This document shows, one piece after another, positions 53,914 to 64,000 of a DNA stretch of 64,000 bases (the first letter of the stretch is position 1; each line of letters begins with the position of its first letter). A model generated the notes under the pieces. It worked only from the letters and a program-made list of their open reading frames with translations. It made no database searches and was not told the DNA's origin. The stretch comes from Cladorrhinum sp. PSN259. Lineage: Eukaryota > Ascomycota > Sordariomycetes > Sordariales > Podosporaceae. The DNA lies in contig MU867070.1 in the NCBI GenBank assembly GCA_033725935.1, positions 620,001-684,000 of the forward strand. The letters run 5' to 3'. The position numbers and the translations under genes are program-made.

Positions 53914-56900
53914 GATTTTGATACTTGCAAGTTCGCGGCAGGCCCATTCCACTTGGGAGGTTGATCGCGTCGTGCAGAGCCGGGCTTCACGTGGCGCTCA
54001 GTTCCTTTCCAGCAGGCCGGTCGCGAAAAGTGACATCAGGCACCCTGCAGGGATCATTTTTTGGCGGGGTTGACATTCTCGGGCGCGCACTTGATGCACT
54101 CGACAGGGTTGGGGTTGTATGCTGTCTCATCAAGCAAGCTTTACTCCACTCTCTTTGATCTCCATCATGCACATCCCGTCTCCATCATCTCAACAGCCAC
54201 TCCTTCAGCACACGACACCGAGGGCAAAAGAAACTCCTCACCATATCATCCACGTTTATTTCACACGGTCTGGAAAACCTAAGAACAAACACTGGTCCCC
54301 TCAAACACCCAGCCAGGGTCCGCATCACAATTTTAAATCCATCCAATTTGCATATTTCTGGAATTATTCTGTCTTCCCTTTTGCCGTCTGGTCTCCTTTT
54401 GGAACCGACGTCGCACACCGATTGCCAGAAGAGCGTCCTCACAACAAGACTTCTCGGATGCATAGACCCTTCAGTCTGCACAGTGCTTCCCGTTTGCCTC
54501 CTAGCTGCAGCTCAGCCCATCGACGCCGACTTTTCGGCCCTTGGTATTGCCTGTGAAACATCAAAATCCACACCCACATTCACACCACCGATTCGCGGAC
54601 ATGATATCTTCTTGTTCCTGCAACCTCACGGATATTGCCGTCGCCATTGATGCACCTGAGCGATTGCAGTCTTGCTCGGATCGGTCGACACACTGATACC
54701 CGAACGAAGCCGCCACTGATTCACAAGGGCTTCAGCCATGTCTTCAATGTCGGAGCTCCTGAGCGCCTCCCACCGGCTATCCACAAATGACAAGCGAGGA
54801 GGGCCAACAGGAGCTGAATAGGCTTCGAACCTACGAGCCGCGGCTCATCACCAACACTCCACGGAGCGAGATGGGCCACTCATTTAATATCTCCAGCGAG
54901 GAGGCTCTCGGCTTCGATGCACCCTTCGGTCCCGACTGTCGAGTAACTGTTGTGTGACGGGTCTGTTATCTCATACGGATACTTTTGACAACAATCACCA
55001 TCGACACTTGAGAGGCGTCAGAGAATAATGGGATGCTTCTTTGGATTGGCCGGGGTCATCTACTTCATTGTCTACTGTCAAGCATCCTTTTCTCCCTCAC
55101 TCTCTATCAACAGCTGCTCACAGCGTTTGGCATCGTTACCCAACGTGTAACCGGACAAACTGCCACAGAGCACACTGATCAACATGGACGGATTACAACA
55201 TCGCGGAATTATTTCAGTGGCAGCTTTGTTTCCCCTGAATTTCACCAGCCCGCCCATGTCCGAAAATCCGTCACGTATCACAACATGGTTTAATGAGGGA
55301 TTACCCTGCTTCAATTAAATATTGGGCAGCTCTTCTCAACTAGCTGCTAAAGCATGGTAAGCTGCCGACATTATCACGAGATTCATGTTGTAGGATTAGC
55401 CCCGTGAAAGCGCCGCCCGGGCCGCATCCACGACGTCGGAAGGGGCCAATCCCAAGCCCAGGGACCAATCAAGCCACACCGGCGCCGATCCTATCCAGGA
55501 TGAGGGTTGTGCAGAGCAAGAGGTCACCATCCCGTCCCGTTCTCCTCCTCAACCGAGATCCAACTCGCATCTTACCGGCTGTCACGTGCCAGTTTATCAA
55601 CTCCCATATGTGCTCAGACGGACCGTCGTTGATGGGTTTATTCGAGCAAGCAAGCGCCCATTCCACAAAGTCGGTCGATGACGGCGTCTTGTGTTGCCAA
55701 AGTCACTGCATCTTTGGTTTCAATACTTTCCGAGCTCCGTGTTTAAAATGGCTGCAATCACTTTGCCCCTCTAGGGCTGTCCTACGGCGGTCAGCATCAG
55801 CAAAGACAGTTTGTCTCACTTCAATGCATAATTGCGGGCTCAGTCCCCATCAGTGCCCTCCACGTCGATGCTGCCGAGTGGCCGTCGCAATTCAGGGCAA
55901 CTTGGCATTGAAGCGACTTTCTATTATCTCAAAGCAATTTCTCCCGGTATTTTACGTTGCTTTCGGACCCGGGATTCGTTAAACTCGCCCGAATCACTCT
56001 GCAGATATATCCGAGAACTCGCTTTTTGGAGCGCCCTCTACTGCTGTAAAGCGAATCACGAGTGACCTCGGAGGATTATTGTCCCAAACGCCTGGTTTTT
56101 CTTTGTTGAACTCCCTGAGAATGACACGACAATTTGACAAGGGAGGATTTGTCGAGCTTTGGTGTGGCTGTTAATTCGCTTGTCAGATGGCCATATTTAC
56201 GGACATCCCCAATACAATGTCCAGCGAAGTCTCCTCGCTTCCAGCAAACACACCAACCCCTGTCGATTAATTATTTCCCCTTTCAAATCCTACCTGTCGT
56301 GAGACAGGACTTGTAAGGAAATGTGTTTTCCGCCCCAATTTGCCGCGCTGGCGGTGTATCACTGATTGACTCGGGCACCTGCACGCAAACCGCAGCATTG
56401 GTTCAAAACATTTTGCTGACAGGCGGGCCGTGGCGTCACAGTTGCAAGAATTGGAGGAAAGGGATAAGCTTACCGACCTAGGTAGCCGGAATATCAATTG
56501 TGGCCACTACCTCTAGCATTAAGGGGGCACAATGTAATCCAAGTCACAGCACATTTAGCTTATGTTTGCGAGAAGATTTGGCCCCCAAGTCTACAATGGC
56601 CTGTCTGTCCAACGCGAGGAGACCCGGGTCTAGGTTTGTGGGGAACGGGAAGAGTAAGAGCAAAAGAAAAGAACGCTCTGTTCTTAGGGATACCGGTCTG
56701 CATCCCCACCTGAGACGTCCTTGTCTGGTGCTTTGCAAGTCCGCTACACGAGGACGTTGCCTGGCAGATTATAGGCTGAATCAGCGACTCCTCTCTAGGC
56801 ACTTTGGCAAATATACATGCACCGAACAAGAGATTATTACAGAGAACACACAACTGTGCCACATGCTCGTTTATCTTGGCCCGAGAATCACACAAACCAC

Positions 56901-57359
56901 GATGGCACCTCCGTGCATCTCAGCCTGATGGATATTTTTTTTCTACGGACTCTCTCCACAGCATGGTTCCAGCGGGTACCTCAGAGGAGCGGCTGGACCA
57001 AAAGGTACCGGGCGACCATCGTCCCTGGCAGCTACTTGGGGACCAAGCACATGCCTGTACGACGTGATTCCGGATGACAGGCTTACTTATTAGGGCAATG
57101 TTTCACAGTGCAAGAACAGCCCGTCGCCCTCGGATCCCGGGAGGGAAAGAGCAGCAGTATGAGACAGGTATAAGTCTACCGCTCCCACTTGTCTAGGCCA
57201 GTTGCTCTTGGCTTGTTTAGGGGAAAAGGTATATACATCAGCTCCAAATACCCTGTCCCAGGTCCTCCGCTGTTCCGATTCTTCTCGCTTGAATCTTGTG
57301 CGTCCTGCCTGCTTGTTCACATTTGTATCCGATATACACCTCACCGTCGAGCACCCAAG
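53914..57359. other. 3.4-kb gene-poor region between palA and the P450
   Basis: 54100-54650 is C/T-rich with pyrimidine tracts. No ORF here has family features, codon coherence or plausible splice structure. The last 150 nt are the P450 promoter and leader. I see no RNA gene. Confidence 0.45.
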
Positions 57360-59138
57360 ATGGAGGGCCTCGCACTGGTTCTTGTCTACCTCGCCATCCC
57401 GAGTCTTCTCTACTCGGCCATTCAGCAGATTCTGTCATGGACGAAAAAGCCCGAGTCGGAGGCCAAGTTCCCAGGCCCAAAGCAGTATCCCATTGTCGGC
57501 CGCATTCATGATCTTCCCAGGTTCTCCTTATGGTTGAAATTCCAGGAATGGGCGCACGAGCATGGACCTATATACCAGACGCGAGCTGTTGATCAAACAT
57601 TTATCGTCATCTCCGATGAAAAGATTGCCGAGGAATTGCTCGTCAAGAGGGGACACATTTACTCGGGAAGACCTCAGATCCGGTCACTCATTGACCACAA
57701 GATCAAGCCAAACTACTCAGCTTTGATGGACCGTCATGGTAATTCCTTGCCATCTGTGCGTTCTTACTCGAGCGACGCTGACTTTTGCTCTAGACACGTG
57801 GAAATACCAGCGCAAGTGGGCCCACGCCGCCATGGCCGAGGCCTACAAGCATCACTTTTACGGACACGTTGAGATGGAAATCAAGCGCTATCTCGGCCTG
57901 CTCCTGCTCGACCCTGCTCGATTCCTCGACTATACGCGCGAGTACTGCGGCCGTGTCATGTCACGCCTCGCTTGGGATGATGCCACTCAGGGTCGGATGA
58001 ATGGTGATAGCGCCGACCAAACGCTGCACTGCATGAGCGTTTCGGGTCCCATCACCAACACAGTTGCCCCCTTGTGGCATCTGCCGGCATTTATTAACCC
58101 TTGGTACAACTTCGAGGTCAAGCGCGAGGCCGAGCAGAAGGCGTGGTGGTTGAATAACTTGAGGGTTGCCAAGGACCGATGGCACAAGGGAACGCTTCCA
58201 AACGATACGTGGGCCTGGAGATATTTCGATCAGCTGGTGAGGGAGGGCAACCCGACCTTGGAGCAGGATGAGGAACAAGAGGTCTTTGCGAGCTGCATGA
58301 TGGGATTTGTGAACCTAGTTGGAGTAGTGACGATTAGCGGGCCGTTAAAGTTCTTTCTCATGGCGATGGGACTGCACCCTGAGTGGCAGAAGAAAGCACA
58401 GGAGGAGATTGATCGGGTTTGCGGGGATCGCATGCCAACCATGCAGGACTTTCCAGATTTGCCGACGGTTAGAGCTTGCTTGAAAGAGACTGTGAGGTGG
58501 AGATCTGGTGTGCCGCTTGGTAAGTTTTCTACAGAAAAAGCCAGATGTGCCCTGGAATGTTTGCTGATCCCTTTTTCTGTATTGCAGGTGTTCCCCATCA
58601 AGCTGAACGAGATGACGAATACCGAGGGGTCAAGATCAAGAAGGGAACTATTGTTCTGGCTTGTGAATGGTGTGTTTATTCGTGTTCGAGAATTCCAATC
58701 AGCTTATTGCTAACACTTGATCATTTCAGGACCCTCAACCGAGTCCCAGAGAAGTACCCGGATGGCGACAGCTATCGTCCTGAACGCTGGCTCGAGCCTG
58801 GCTGGCCGACTTATCAAGAGCCCCTTTCCCGGTATCCCAACTTCCGTGAAGGCCACGGTATGCACTCTTTCGGTTGGGGCAGACGCACCTGCCTCGGGCA
58901 GAATATCGTTGATGACGAGACTTTTGTGTTTGGTGCCGCCACACTTTGGGCGTTCAACTTGGCCCAGAAGACATGTCCCCGCACAGGCAAGCCGATCCCC
59001 ATCGACACGCAAGCAACAAACAGCCACGTCATTCTTGAGCCAAACCATTACCCGATGGGCATCAAGCCACGAAGTGAGGAGAGGGCCAAGCAGATTCTGG
59101 AAAACTACCACAGTGTCCTCGGCAAGTTGAAGCTGTAA
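57360..59138 (+). CDS. Cytochrome P450 monooxygenase
   Basis: Four exons are inferred: 57360-57738, 57794-58519, 58588-58669 and 58730-59138. The introns are 55, 68 and 60 nt and phases agree, giving 531 aa. An N-terminal membrane anchor (residues 4-26, LALVLVYLAIPSLLYSAIQQ) is followed by the PGPKQYPIVGRIHDLP hinge. The I-helix region lies near residue 310 and is atypical (GFVNLVGVVTISGPLKF). The ExxR motif is present (KETVRW), as is PERWLEPGW. The heme loop is FGWGRRTCLG with Cys450 as iron ligand. It is an ER-bound oxidase requiring P450 reductase. It is similar in layout to CYP families used in fungal secondary metabolism and xenobiotic oxidation, but no biosynthetic cluster partners lie nearby. 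The substrate is unknown. Confidence 0.93.
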
Positions 59139-61137
59139 AATCCTGGCCCAGAACCCTGATGAGAGAAACAATAACAGGCATAGACTGTACCTAATCATTT
59201 TTTTGTTTTCTTTGGGAGGGCTTTTAGGTGGTGGTGGGATATACAGGCTTTCGGGAATTTGGATTGGTTTTATTTTTGTCCTGTGTTTTGTCCGACTTCT
59301 TGAGCATTTTGATTTCTCAGAGCAGAGCCCGTCAGGGGGCGGAGGTGAAAGCATGACGTTAGTCGTCAACGGAAATACCATGTTTTCATTGACATTCACG
59401 TCATGATATTCTTTTCATAGCGGTCGAATCTACTGCAACAACTTGAACCAAACTTGAGGAGCGGCCGCGTCTGCTGCGCCTGTTGATCTAACCTACCTGC
59501 CAGCGCAACGCAGTGCTACCAGCGGGTAATATTCTCATCACCCCGAACAAAACGCGCGCGTTGGCACCTAATAACTTTCCGGACCTGCACATGCAGGCTA
59601 ACTTGCAGCGTACCACCCACCCCTTATTGTCCGTCCGGGTGGCATCATCTAGCTGCGCAAGTTGCGAGCAGTGCTACTCTGCAAGGCCCGTCCTTCTCGG
59701 TGAAGTCTTCCGGGTGCGCCCATAAATCCACGCTCCCATCGTAGCCGATTTCCACAGCCAACCGCAACACTCCACGGCTTTTCTACTGAGTGACACATTG
59801 CATGTTCTCAGCCCTTCCTCGGTGGTGGTACGTTTCTTTTCGGTTGACTACAGATAGCTTTCACACACACTGAGGATACGGCGGCCGACCTTGCCGCAGC
59901 GGCCTTTTGCACACGAAGCGAGACAGGGATCTAGAAGAACATGAGCATGATGCTGACGTCCCGAAAGACCGGGAATTACGTGCATGACCGGAACCAGGGT
60001 TTGGCTCACAATGGTCCTTGGCGGCTTACATTTACTACTATGTTGGATGACCCCAACCCCATTGTTGCCTCCTGACCCTTATCTCCAACTGCCGGCTGTG
60101 GCTGGATGGTGCCACAAATAAACACCAGAACCGTGGTTCGGTGTGCTTATAATCATGAGCCTCAATATATCACCCGTATTATCCTATGTCGTGAAAAACT
60201 GAAATCTCACTGTTCTTCTTTTCTTCACGGTCCTACAGGTCTCACTGTCATAACGTGAACAAGATTTGTAATTCAACATCCAGATTAAGATCACTAATAC
60301 GATTCCGCTCAAAGGGCACTCAAGTGACATCCTCAAACGCAGGTTTGCCTCCAAGCCGATGCCGTGTGTGCAAGTAAATAAGCGCTTAACGCGCCGGACT
60401 ATTAATCACAATCCTCGACGGAGTTCCCCCAATTAAGCGAAAGCAACAACGAGGGTAGCAATGCCCGGTACTAGGTAGAGATATATGAAGCTCGCTTAAG
60501 TCCTTTTGCAATTCGACTGTATAAATGAACACGACCTACCTATCTTTTGTAGCCCTGTTTCATTTACTTTTAATAGCCAGTAGTAGTACCGATACCATGG
60601 CCCAGGAGTTCGCTAGACTATGCTTGGACCGAGAAGCGTCATATATTTAGACGGGAGAAGGTTCGCTTGGATGCAACATGTATTGCAGTGATTCAATTTT
60701 GCCGGATTAAGTGGGGGTTTGCTGAGACTCATTGTCAGTTCCCAACTGGGTAGGCAGTTCGTCTGTCTTGGGTACGTGAGAATGTTTTTGGTGTGGAGTG
60801 TCTGGGTGCTGACTGATGTTGTCGTTTTTCAATCGAAAGACTGGTTTGTCTCATGCCTCGGCATTGATGTTTGATCCGGTCAGTTCAGAGCTTGGGATTC
60901 TTCTTTGTTGTGCCATTCTGATTGCAAATTTTTGAGATTTCAGCTGTCGACTCGGAGGCTCTCTTTGTTCGTCTCGAGTTTGGCATGCTGAGACCGGAAA
61001 CACGTTAGCTCGGTTATTAGTGTTAAACTTTGTAGCTGTGAGAACAAAGAACCCGGAGACAGCTAGATCCCAATGGTGACGAATCGTTGTCATGATAATT
61101 GAGACTTCTTTCCCAAAGTATTTCTTCAGTCTCCGAA
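59139..61137. other. 2-kb intergenic region
   Basis: 3' region of the P450 and promoter of the downstream unknown gene. No supported gene is seen on either strand. Confidence 0.45.
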
Positions 61138-63570
61138 ATGGTGCTATTATCTGGGATGTCTTCTAAAATAGAAATGTCGGCAATGGATAGAAGAGTGACA
61201 CAGAGCAGAGGTGGCAATGGCAACTCTATCCAAGCACCAGTTCCTCGGAGCTTCCGACGCCCTTCAATATTACACCGAGACGAAGATGATAATAGAACTG
61301 AAGCGGAACAGTTTCCATCATCAACAAACCCTCCCCCACTGGACAACTACACCGGGGGCTACACCACTGCTTACCGCCGAAGTCAAGACGAGCTTCTCTG
61401 TCAACGAGTGCATGGCCGCAGTATTGCCAGCCTGGAACTAACCAAAAGGCTGCCTATGGGCCGTAGCAATAGGCGGAAAAGGGAACCACCAAAGCCCAGT
61501 GTTTCTCAGACAACCCCGTTGCCCTCACTCAAAGTTACAAAGAAGGCAGTACAAGCACCTGTTGAACACAGGAAGCCTTCTGAAGCCCCGAGGCCGAGTG
61601 TAAGCATTCGCCACACACGATCGAAGTCTGTAGCAGTTCCGCAGAAGCCTCTCGTGCCGAGAACAGAGACGAACACAAAAGCCCCAGCTACCGTACAGGC
61701 CAAATCCATGGCAAAAAGTGCAGCACCTACAGTGTCTCGGCCTTCTGTTGGATCTCAACCACGAGATCGAATCCCTCCATCCACGAGACAAATTCATGTC
61801 AGCGTCTCCCCTAAAGAGGATCCAAGTTCAACGAAATCCCACAAAAGAAAAAGCTCCTTCTTCGACCCAGCTTCATCCCGCAACCGTCAAAAACGAGTCA
61901 AATGGGGTCAAGACACTGTACAGGTCTTTGACCCTCCCCCATCCGATGCGACATCATACGACTCGACATCTCCCTTGGCAACTAACTGGTGGAGCGACTC
62001 AGACTCCGACTTGGACTCGGAGTTTGGCTCAGAAGGGGAAAAAGACGAAGAAGACGAAGAGCAAGAGAGCTTGCGTGGGGGACACCCTAAACTAGCCTAC
62101 GGTGAGAACTGCTCATCACAAAAGTACTACGACGACGAAGAGGATAATATTCCCATAGATCCCCTGATCATGATGCCGCAACTTGAAGAACCGCTATTAA
62201 GGCGGACGAATCATGACTGGGTCAAGGAACGTCGTTTCCAAGCTCTAGGAAGCAGGCCGGCGCTACATCAGGTCAACACGGATTTACTTGAACAAGACTT
62301 GTGTCCACCGAGTCCCAATGATCCCTCGTTCTTAGAATCCATGGCGGAGATGTTAAAAGAGGAGAGCAGGAAAGCCGGCACAAGCGAGGGGTTAACAGCA
62401 ATTTTAGATGCGGTGAGGGAAAAAACAGGCCAAGAGAGCATTTCGAAGGTGGAGCAGGAAATTCCAATGGGCGAGGAAAAGACGAATGGAGGAGGGGATT
62501 ACGTGCAGGGAGAACAAAAAGTATTGGAAAACGATATTATAAGCGACACGCCGAATGCGTCAGACGTAGTAATTATCTCACTGCCTCAAGCCAAAACACC
62601 AGCACATCTACAAGCTGATCCGGCAATCTGGAATCCACATTACCGCACTGACTTGTCCCACCACCCCGATCGAGTATGGCCGCCTCAAAAAGGAAGCGTC
62701 TACTGCGAGACCTGTTTCCGCGACGACTGCATCCGGTGGATATCAATCCGGGACAACATCACGATGCTCATGCATCTCTTGGGCGGCGACCATGCCGTGC
62801 ACGACATTGAAAAAGCTGGAGCCGAGGCAAAGAAGTTACCACTCCATGCCAATTACCCATCCGATGTTATTGGTTTCGTGCTGCTGTATACAATAGCAGA
62901 ACAACGCCTCCCGACACTAGAGGTGGATGTGCAAGTCGAGGTGAACAGGATCCTGGACACCCTGCGCCTGGATATTGGGGCGTCACTCAAGACTATGAAC
63001 AAGCTGGGGCAGCAATGCAAGGGATTACTGAGAGGAGGCAGGGCAAGTGGCGATGAACAAACCAAAGACCTGGCCGAAATCGAACAGAAACTGGGATTGG
63101 AAATTCCCAGTGATGCATTCCTATTGAGGATCAGCGAAGAAATCGCTCGAGCAAAGTGGGAATTGAAAGGAGATTCTCACAATTCCCTTGCTAGAAAAGA
63201 CAAGGATGACCGGGGCGGTGAATTCGAAACCAACAATACAATATTCCCTTGTGCGTATTGTTCCGAGTCGAATGCAGCGCACTCCCGAACCGTGCGGGCG
63301 TCAACATCAACTAATAACAATAAAGGAAAGCCGTGGTTGAAAGCGTTGATGTGGGCTCACAAGCTTGACGAGGGTTTGGCTGCGCGGCTGAAGGCCCAAG
63401 ACTTTCTTGACGTGGTCTCGGCGCGACATTCGATGGCAGTTGAGGTGCCGGGAATATCGTTCCTGGTAGATGGCACCGGTGGCAGCACCCGGATTGTGCT
63501 GGTGGAGGTGGCAAGTGTGTTTGATGTCGTGATGTCGTCCAAACAGCCAGTGTACGCCAAGGCGGGATGA
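61138..63570 (+). CDS. Large uncharacterised fungal protein
   Basis: The gene is intronless, 810 aa from the first in-frame ATG (MVLLSGMSSKIEMSAMDRR). I do not recognise a family. Residues 1-290 are basic, Ser/Pro/Arg-rich and disordered (KPSVSIRHTRSKSVAVPQK; HKRKSSFFDPASSRNRQKR could be a nuclear signal). An acidic segment follows at about 285-320 (SDSDSDLDSEFGSEGEKDEE). The ordered part is about 485-800. It starts YRTDLSHHPDRVWPPQKGSV and then has a Cys cluster C-x2-C-x4-C (YCETCFRDDCIRW), a helical region and a second C-x2-C (CAYCSESNAAHSR). The four or five Cys could form a zinc site. The C-terminus is FLVDGTGGSTRIVLVEVASV, a beta-rich stretch. Confidence 0.75.
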   Translation: MVLLSGMSSKIEMSAMDRRVTQSRGGNGNSIQAPVPRSFRRPSILHRDEDDNRTEAEQFPSSTNPPPLDNYTGGYTTAYRRSQDELLCQRVHGRSIASLELTKRLPMGRSNRRKREPPKPSVSQTTPLPSLKVTKKAVQAPVEHRKPSEAPRPSVSIRHTRSKSVAVPQKPLVPRTETNTKAPATVQAKSMAKSAAPTVSRPSVGSQPRDRIPPSTRQIHVSVSPKEDPSSTKSHKRKSSFFDPASSRNRQKRVKWGQDTVQVFDPPPSDATSYDSTSPLATNWWSDSDSDLDSEFGSEGEKDEEDEEQESLRGGHPKLAYGENCSSQKYYDDEEDNIPIDPLIMMPQLEEPLLRRTNHDWVKERRFQALGSRPALHQVNTDLLEQDLCPPSPNDPSFLESMAEMLKEESRKAGTSEGLTAILDAVREKTGQESISKVEQEIPMGEEKTNGGGDYVQGEQKVLENDIISDTPNASDVVIISLPQAKTPAHLQADPAIWNPHYRTDLSHHPDRVWPPQKGSVYCETCFRDDCIRWISIRDNITMLMHLLGGDHAVHDIEKAGAEAKKLPLHANYPSDVIGFVLLYTIAEQRLPTLEVDVQVEVNRILDTLRLDIGASLKTMNKLGQQCKGLLRGGRASGDEQTKDLAEIEQKLGLEIPSDAFLLRISEEIARAKWELKGDSHNSLARKDKDDRGGEFETNNTIFPCAYCSESNAAHSRTVRASTSTNNNKGKPWLKALMWAHKLDEGLAARLKAQDFLDVVSARHSMAVEVPGISFLVDGTGGSTRIVLVEVASVFDVVMSSKQPVYAKAG

Positions 63571-64000
63571 AAGCGGGAGCTAAGTTAGCGCTGAAGACTG
63601 CCGAGATTGGGGTCAAGGGGAGACCTGCCTAGTTGCAACCCGGGGTGTGTAATTTATCATGTATTAAATACGAAATTACATTTCCTTACTTGCCGCATTT
63701 TTACTCATAAGTTACTGTTTGACGTGAATCAATCCGTGCAAAGGGAGCCTGGAAGGTAGCGGAAAGAGTAGGTATGGAAGCTGGAAACTTGAAGGCCCCG
63801 GAGGCAGGAGCCAGGTGGACCCGGTATCGATCAACAGTTCTGGTCAGCAAGTATGAGACGAGCCTTCGAAGTGACCTGAGGTGAATTGGTAATGCAGGCA
63901 GGAACTGAGGGGATATCCTGAAAGGGAAAGAACGCGGAAGTATAAACCCCCCATCTTTTCGTCTTCGCTTTTTTCTTCCTCAATATAACACAGACATGAC
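63571..64000 (+). promoter_or_regulatory. Probable promoter and start of the next gene at the window edge
   Basis: TATAAA at 63941-63946 is followed by a C/T-rich stretch and an ATG at 63996, two bases before the window ends. This is the usual fungal core-promoter layout. The coding sequence cannot be judged. Confidence 0.4.

Noticed and set aside
55404..55982. 192-codon frame in the palA-P450 gap
   Set aside because: Mixed composition with many Cys/Arg/Pro and no domain, splice or promoter support.
57360..59138. Secondary-metabolite cluster around the P450
   Set aside because: No synthase, transferase or transporter gene is visible within the flanking several kilobases.

Overview
The window comes from a filamentous ascomycete, most likely a Sordariomycete and probably of the order Sordariales. 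Support for this: short introns of about 46 to 124 nt with GTRNGT donors and CTNAC-type branch sites, many fungus-specific families (PTH11-type rhodopsin-fold receptors, OTT_1508-like deaminases, PalA, a GH13 intracellular amylase), dispersed single tRNA genes, and decayed repeats with C-to-T/G-to-A differences that resemble RIP. All gene models were built by hand from splice signals and reading-frame continuity. Most were checked for phase.

Layout. 1-11.8 kb: housekeeping genes. These are the 5' part of APC1 (minus), VPS41 (divergent, plus), tRNA-Ala(AGC) with an intron, an EF1B-gamma-type GST, and a 57-residue IF1-like protein. 11.8-19.8 kb: two PTH11-like receptor genes (minus) flank a decayed, partly AT-rich block. 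That block holds a frameshifted BTB/T1 pseudogene, a possible tRNA relic, a two-copy RIP-like repeat and a truncated Hsp60-like gene with an apparent GC-AG intron. 20.4-29.3 kb: a mirror-image locus with the order deaminase(-) / zinc finger(+) / zinc finger(-) / deaminase(+). The deaminases share two intron positions and the H-A-E plus C-x2-C zinc motif. The zinc-finger genes share an intron position inside their first finger. A degenerate CCCCTA tract lies near the centre, and both divergent promoters carry GAGGCAT motifs.

29.9-46.9 kb: unknown coiled-coil protein, unknown Ser/Pro-rich protein, flotillin, intracellular alpha-amylase, broken secreted-protein gene, tRNA-Gly(GCC), dead FucP-like sugar permease, unknown polyQ protein, zinc alcohol dehydrogenase and an F-box/LRR-like protein. 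46.9-64 kb is gene-poor. It holds a 42-bp tandem array, PalA (pH-signalling BRO1 protein), a cytochrome P450, an unknown 810-residue protein and, at the edge, the probable start of another gene.

Functional reading. Most genes are independent eukaryotic loci rather than operons. The exception is the 20.4-29.3 kb block. Its architecture suggests a duplicated two-gene unit in which a zinc-finger DNA-binding protein is divergently transcribed with, and may regulate, a nucleic-acid or nucleotide deaminase. This is the best candidate for an undescribed system in the window.
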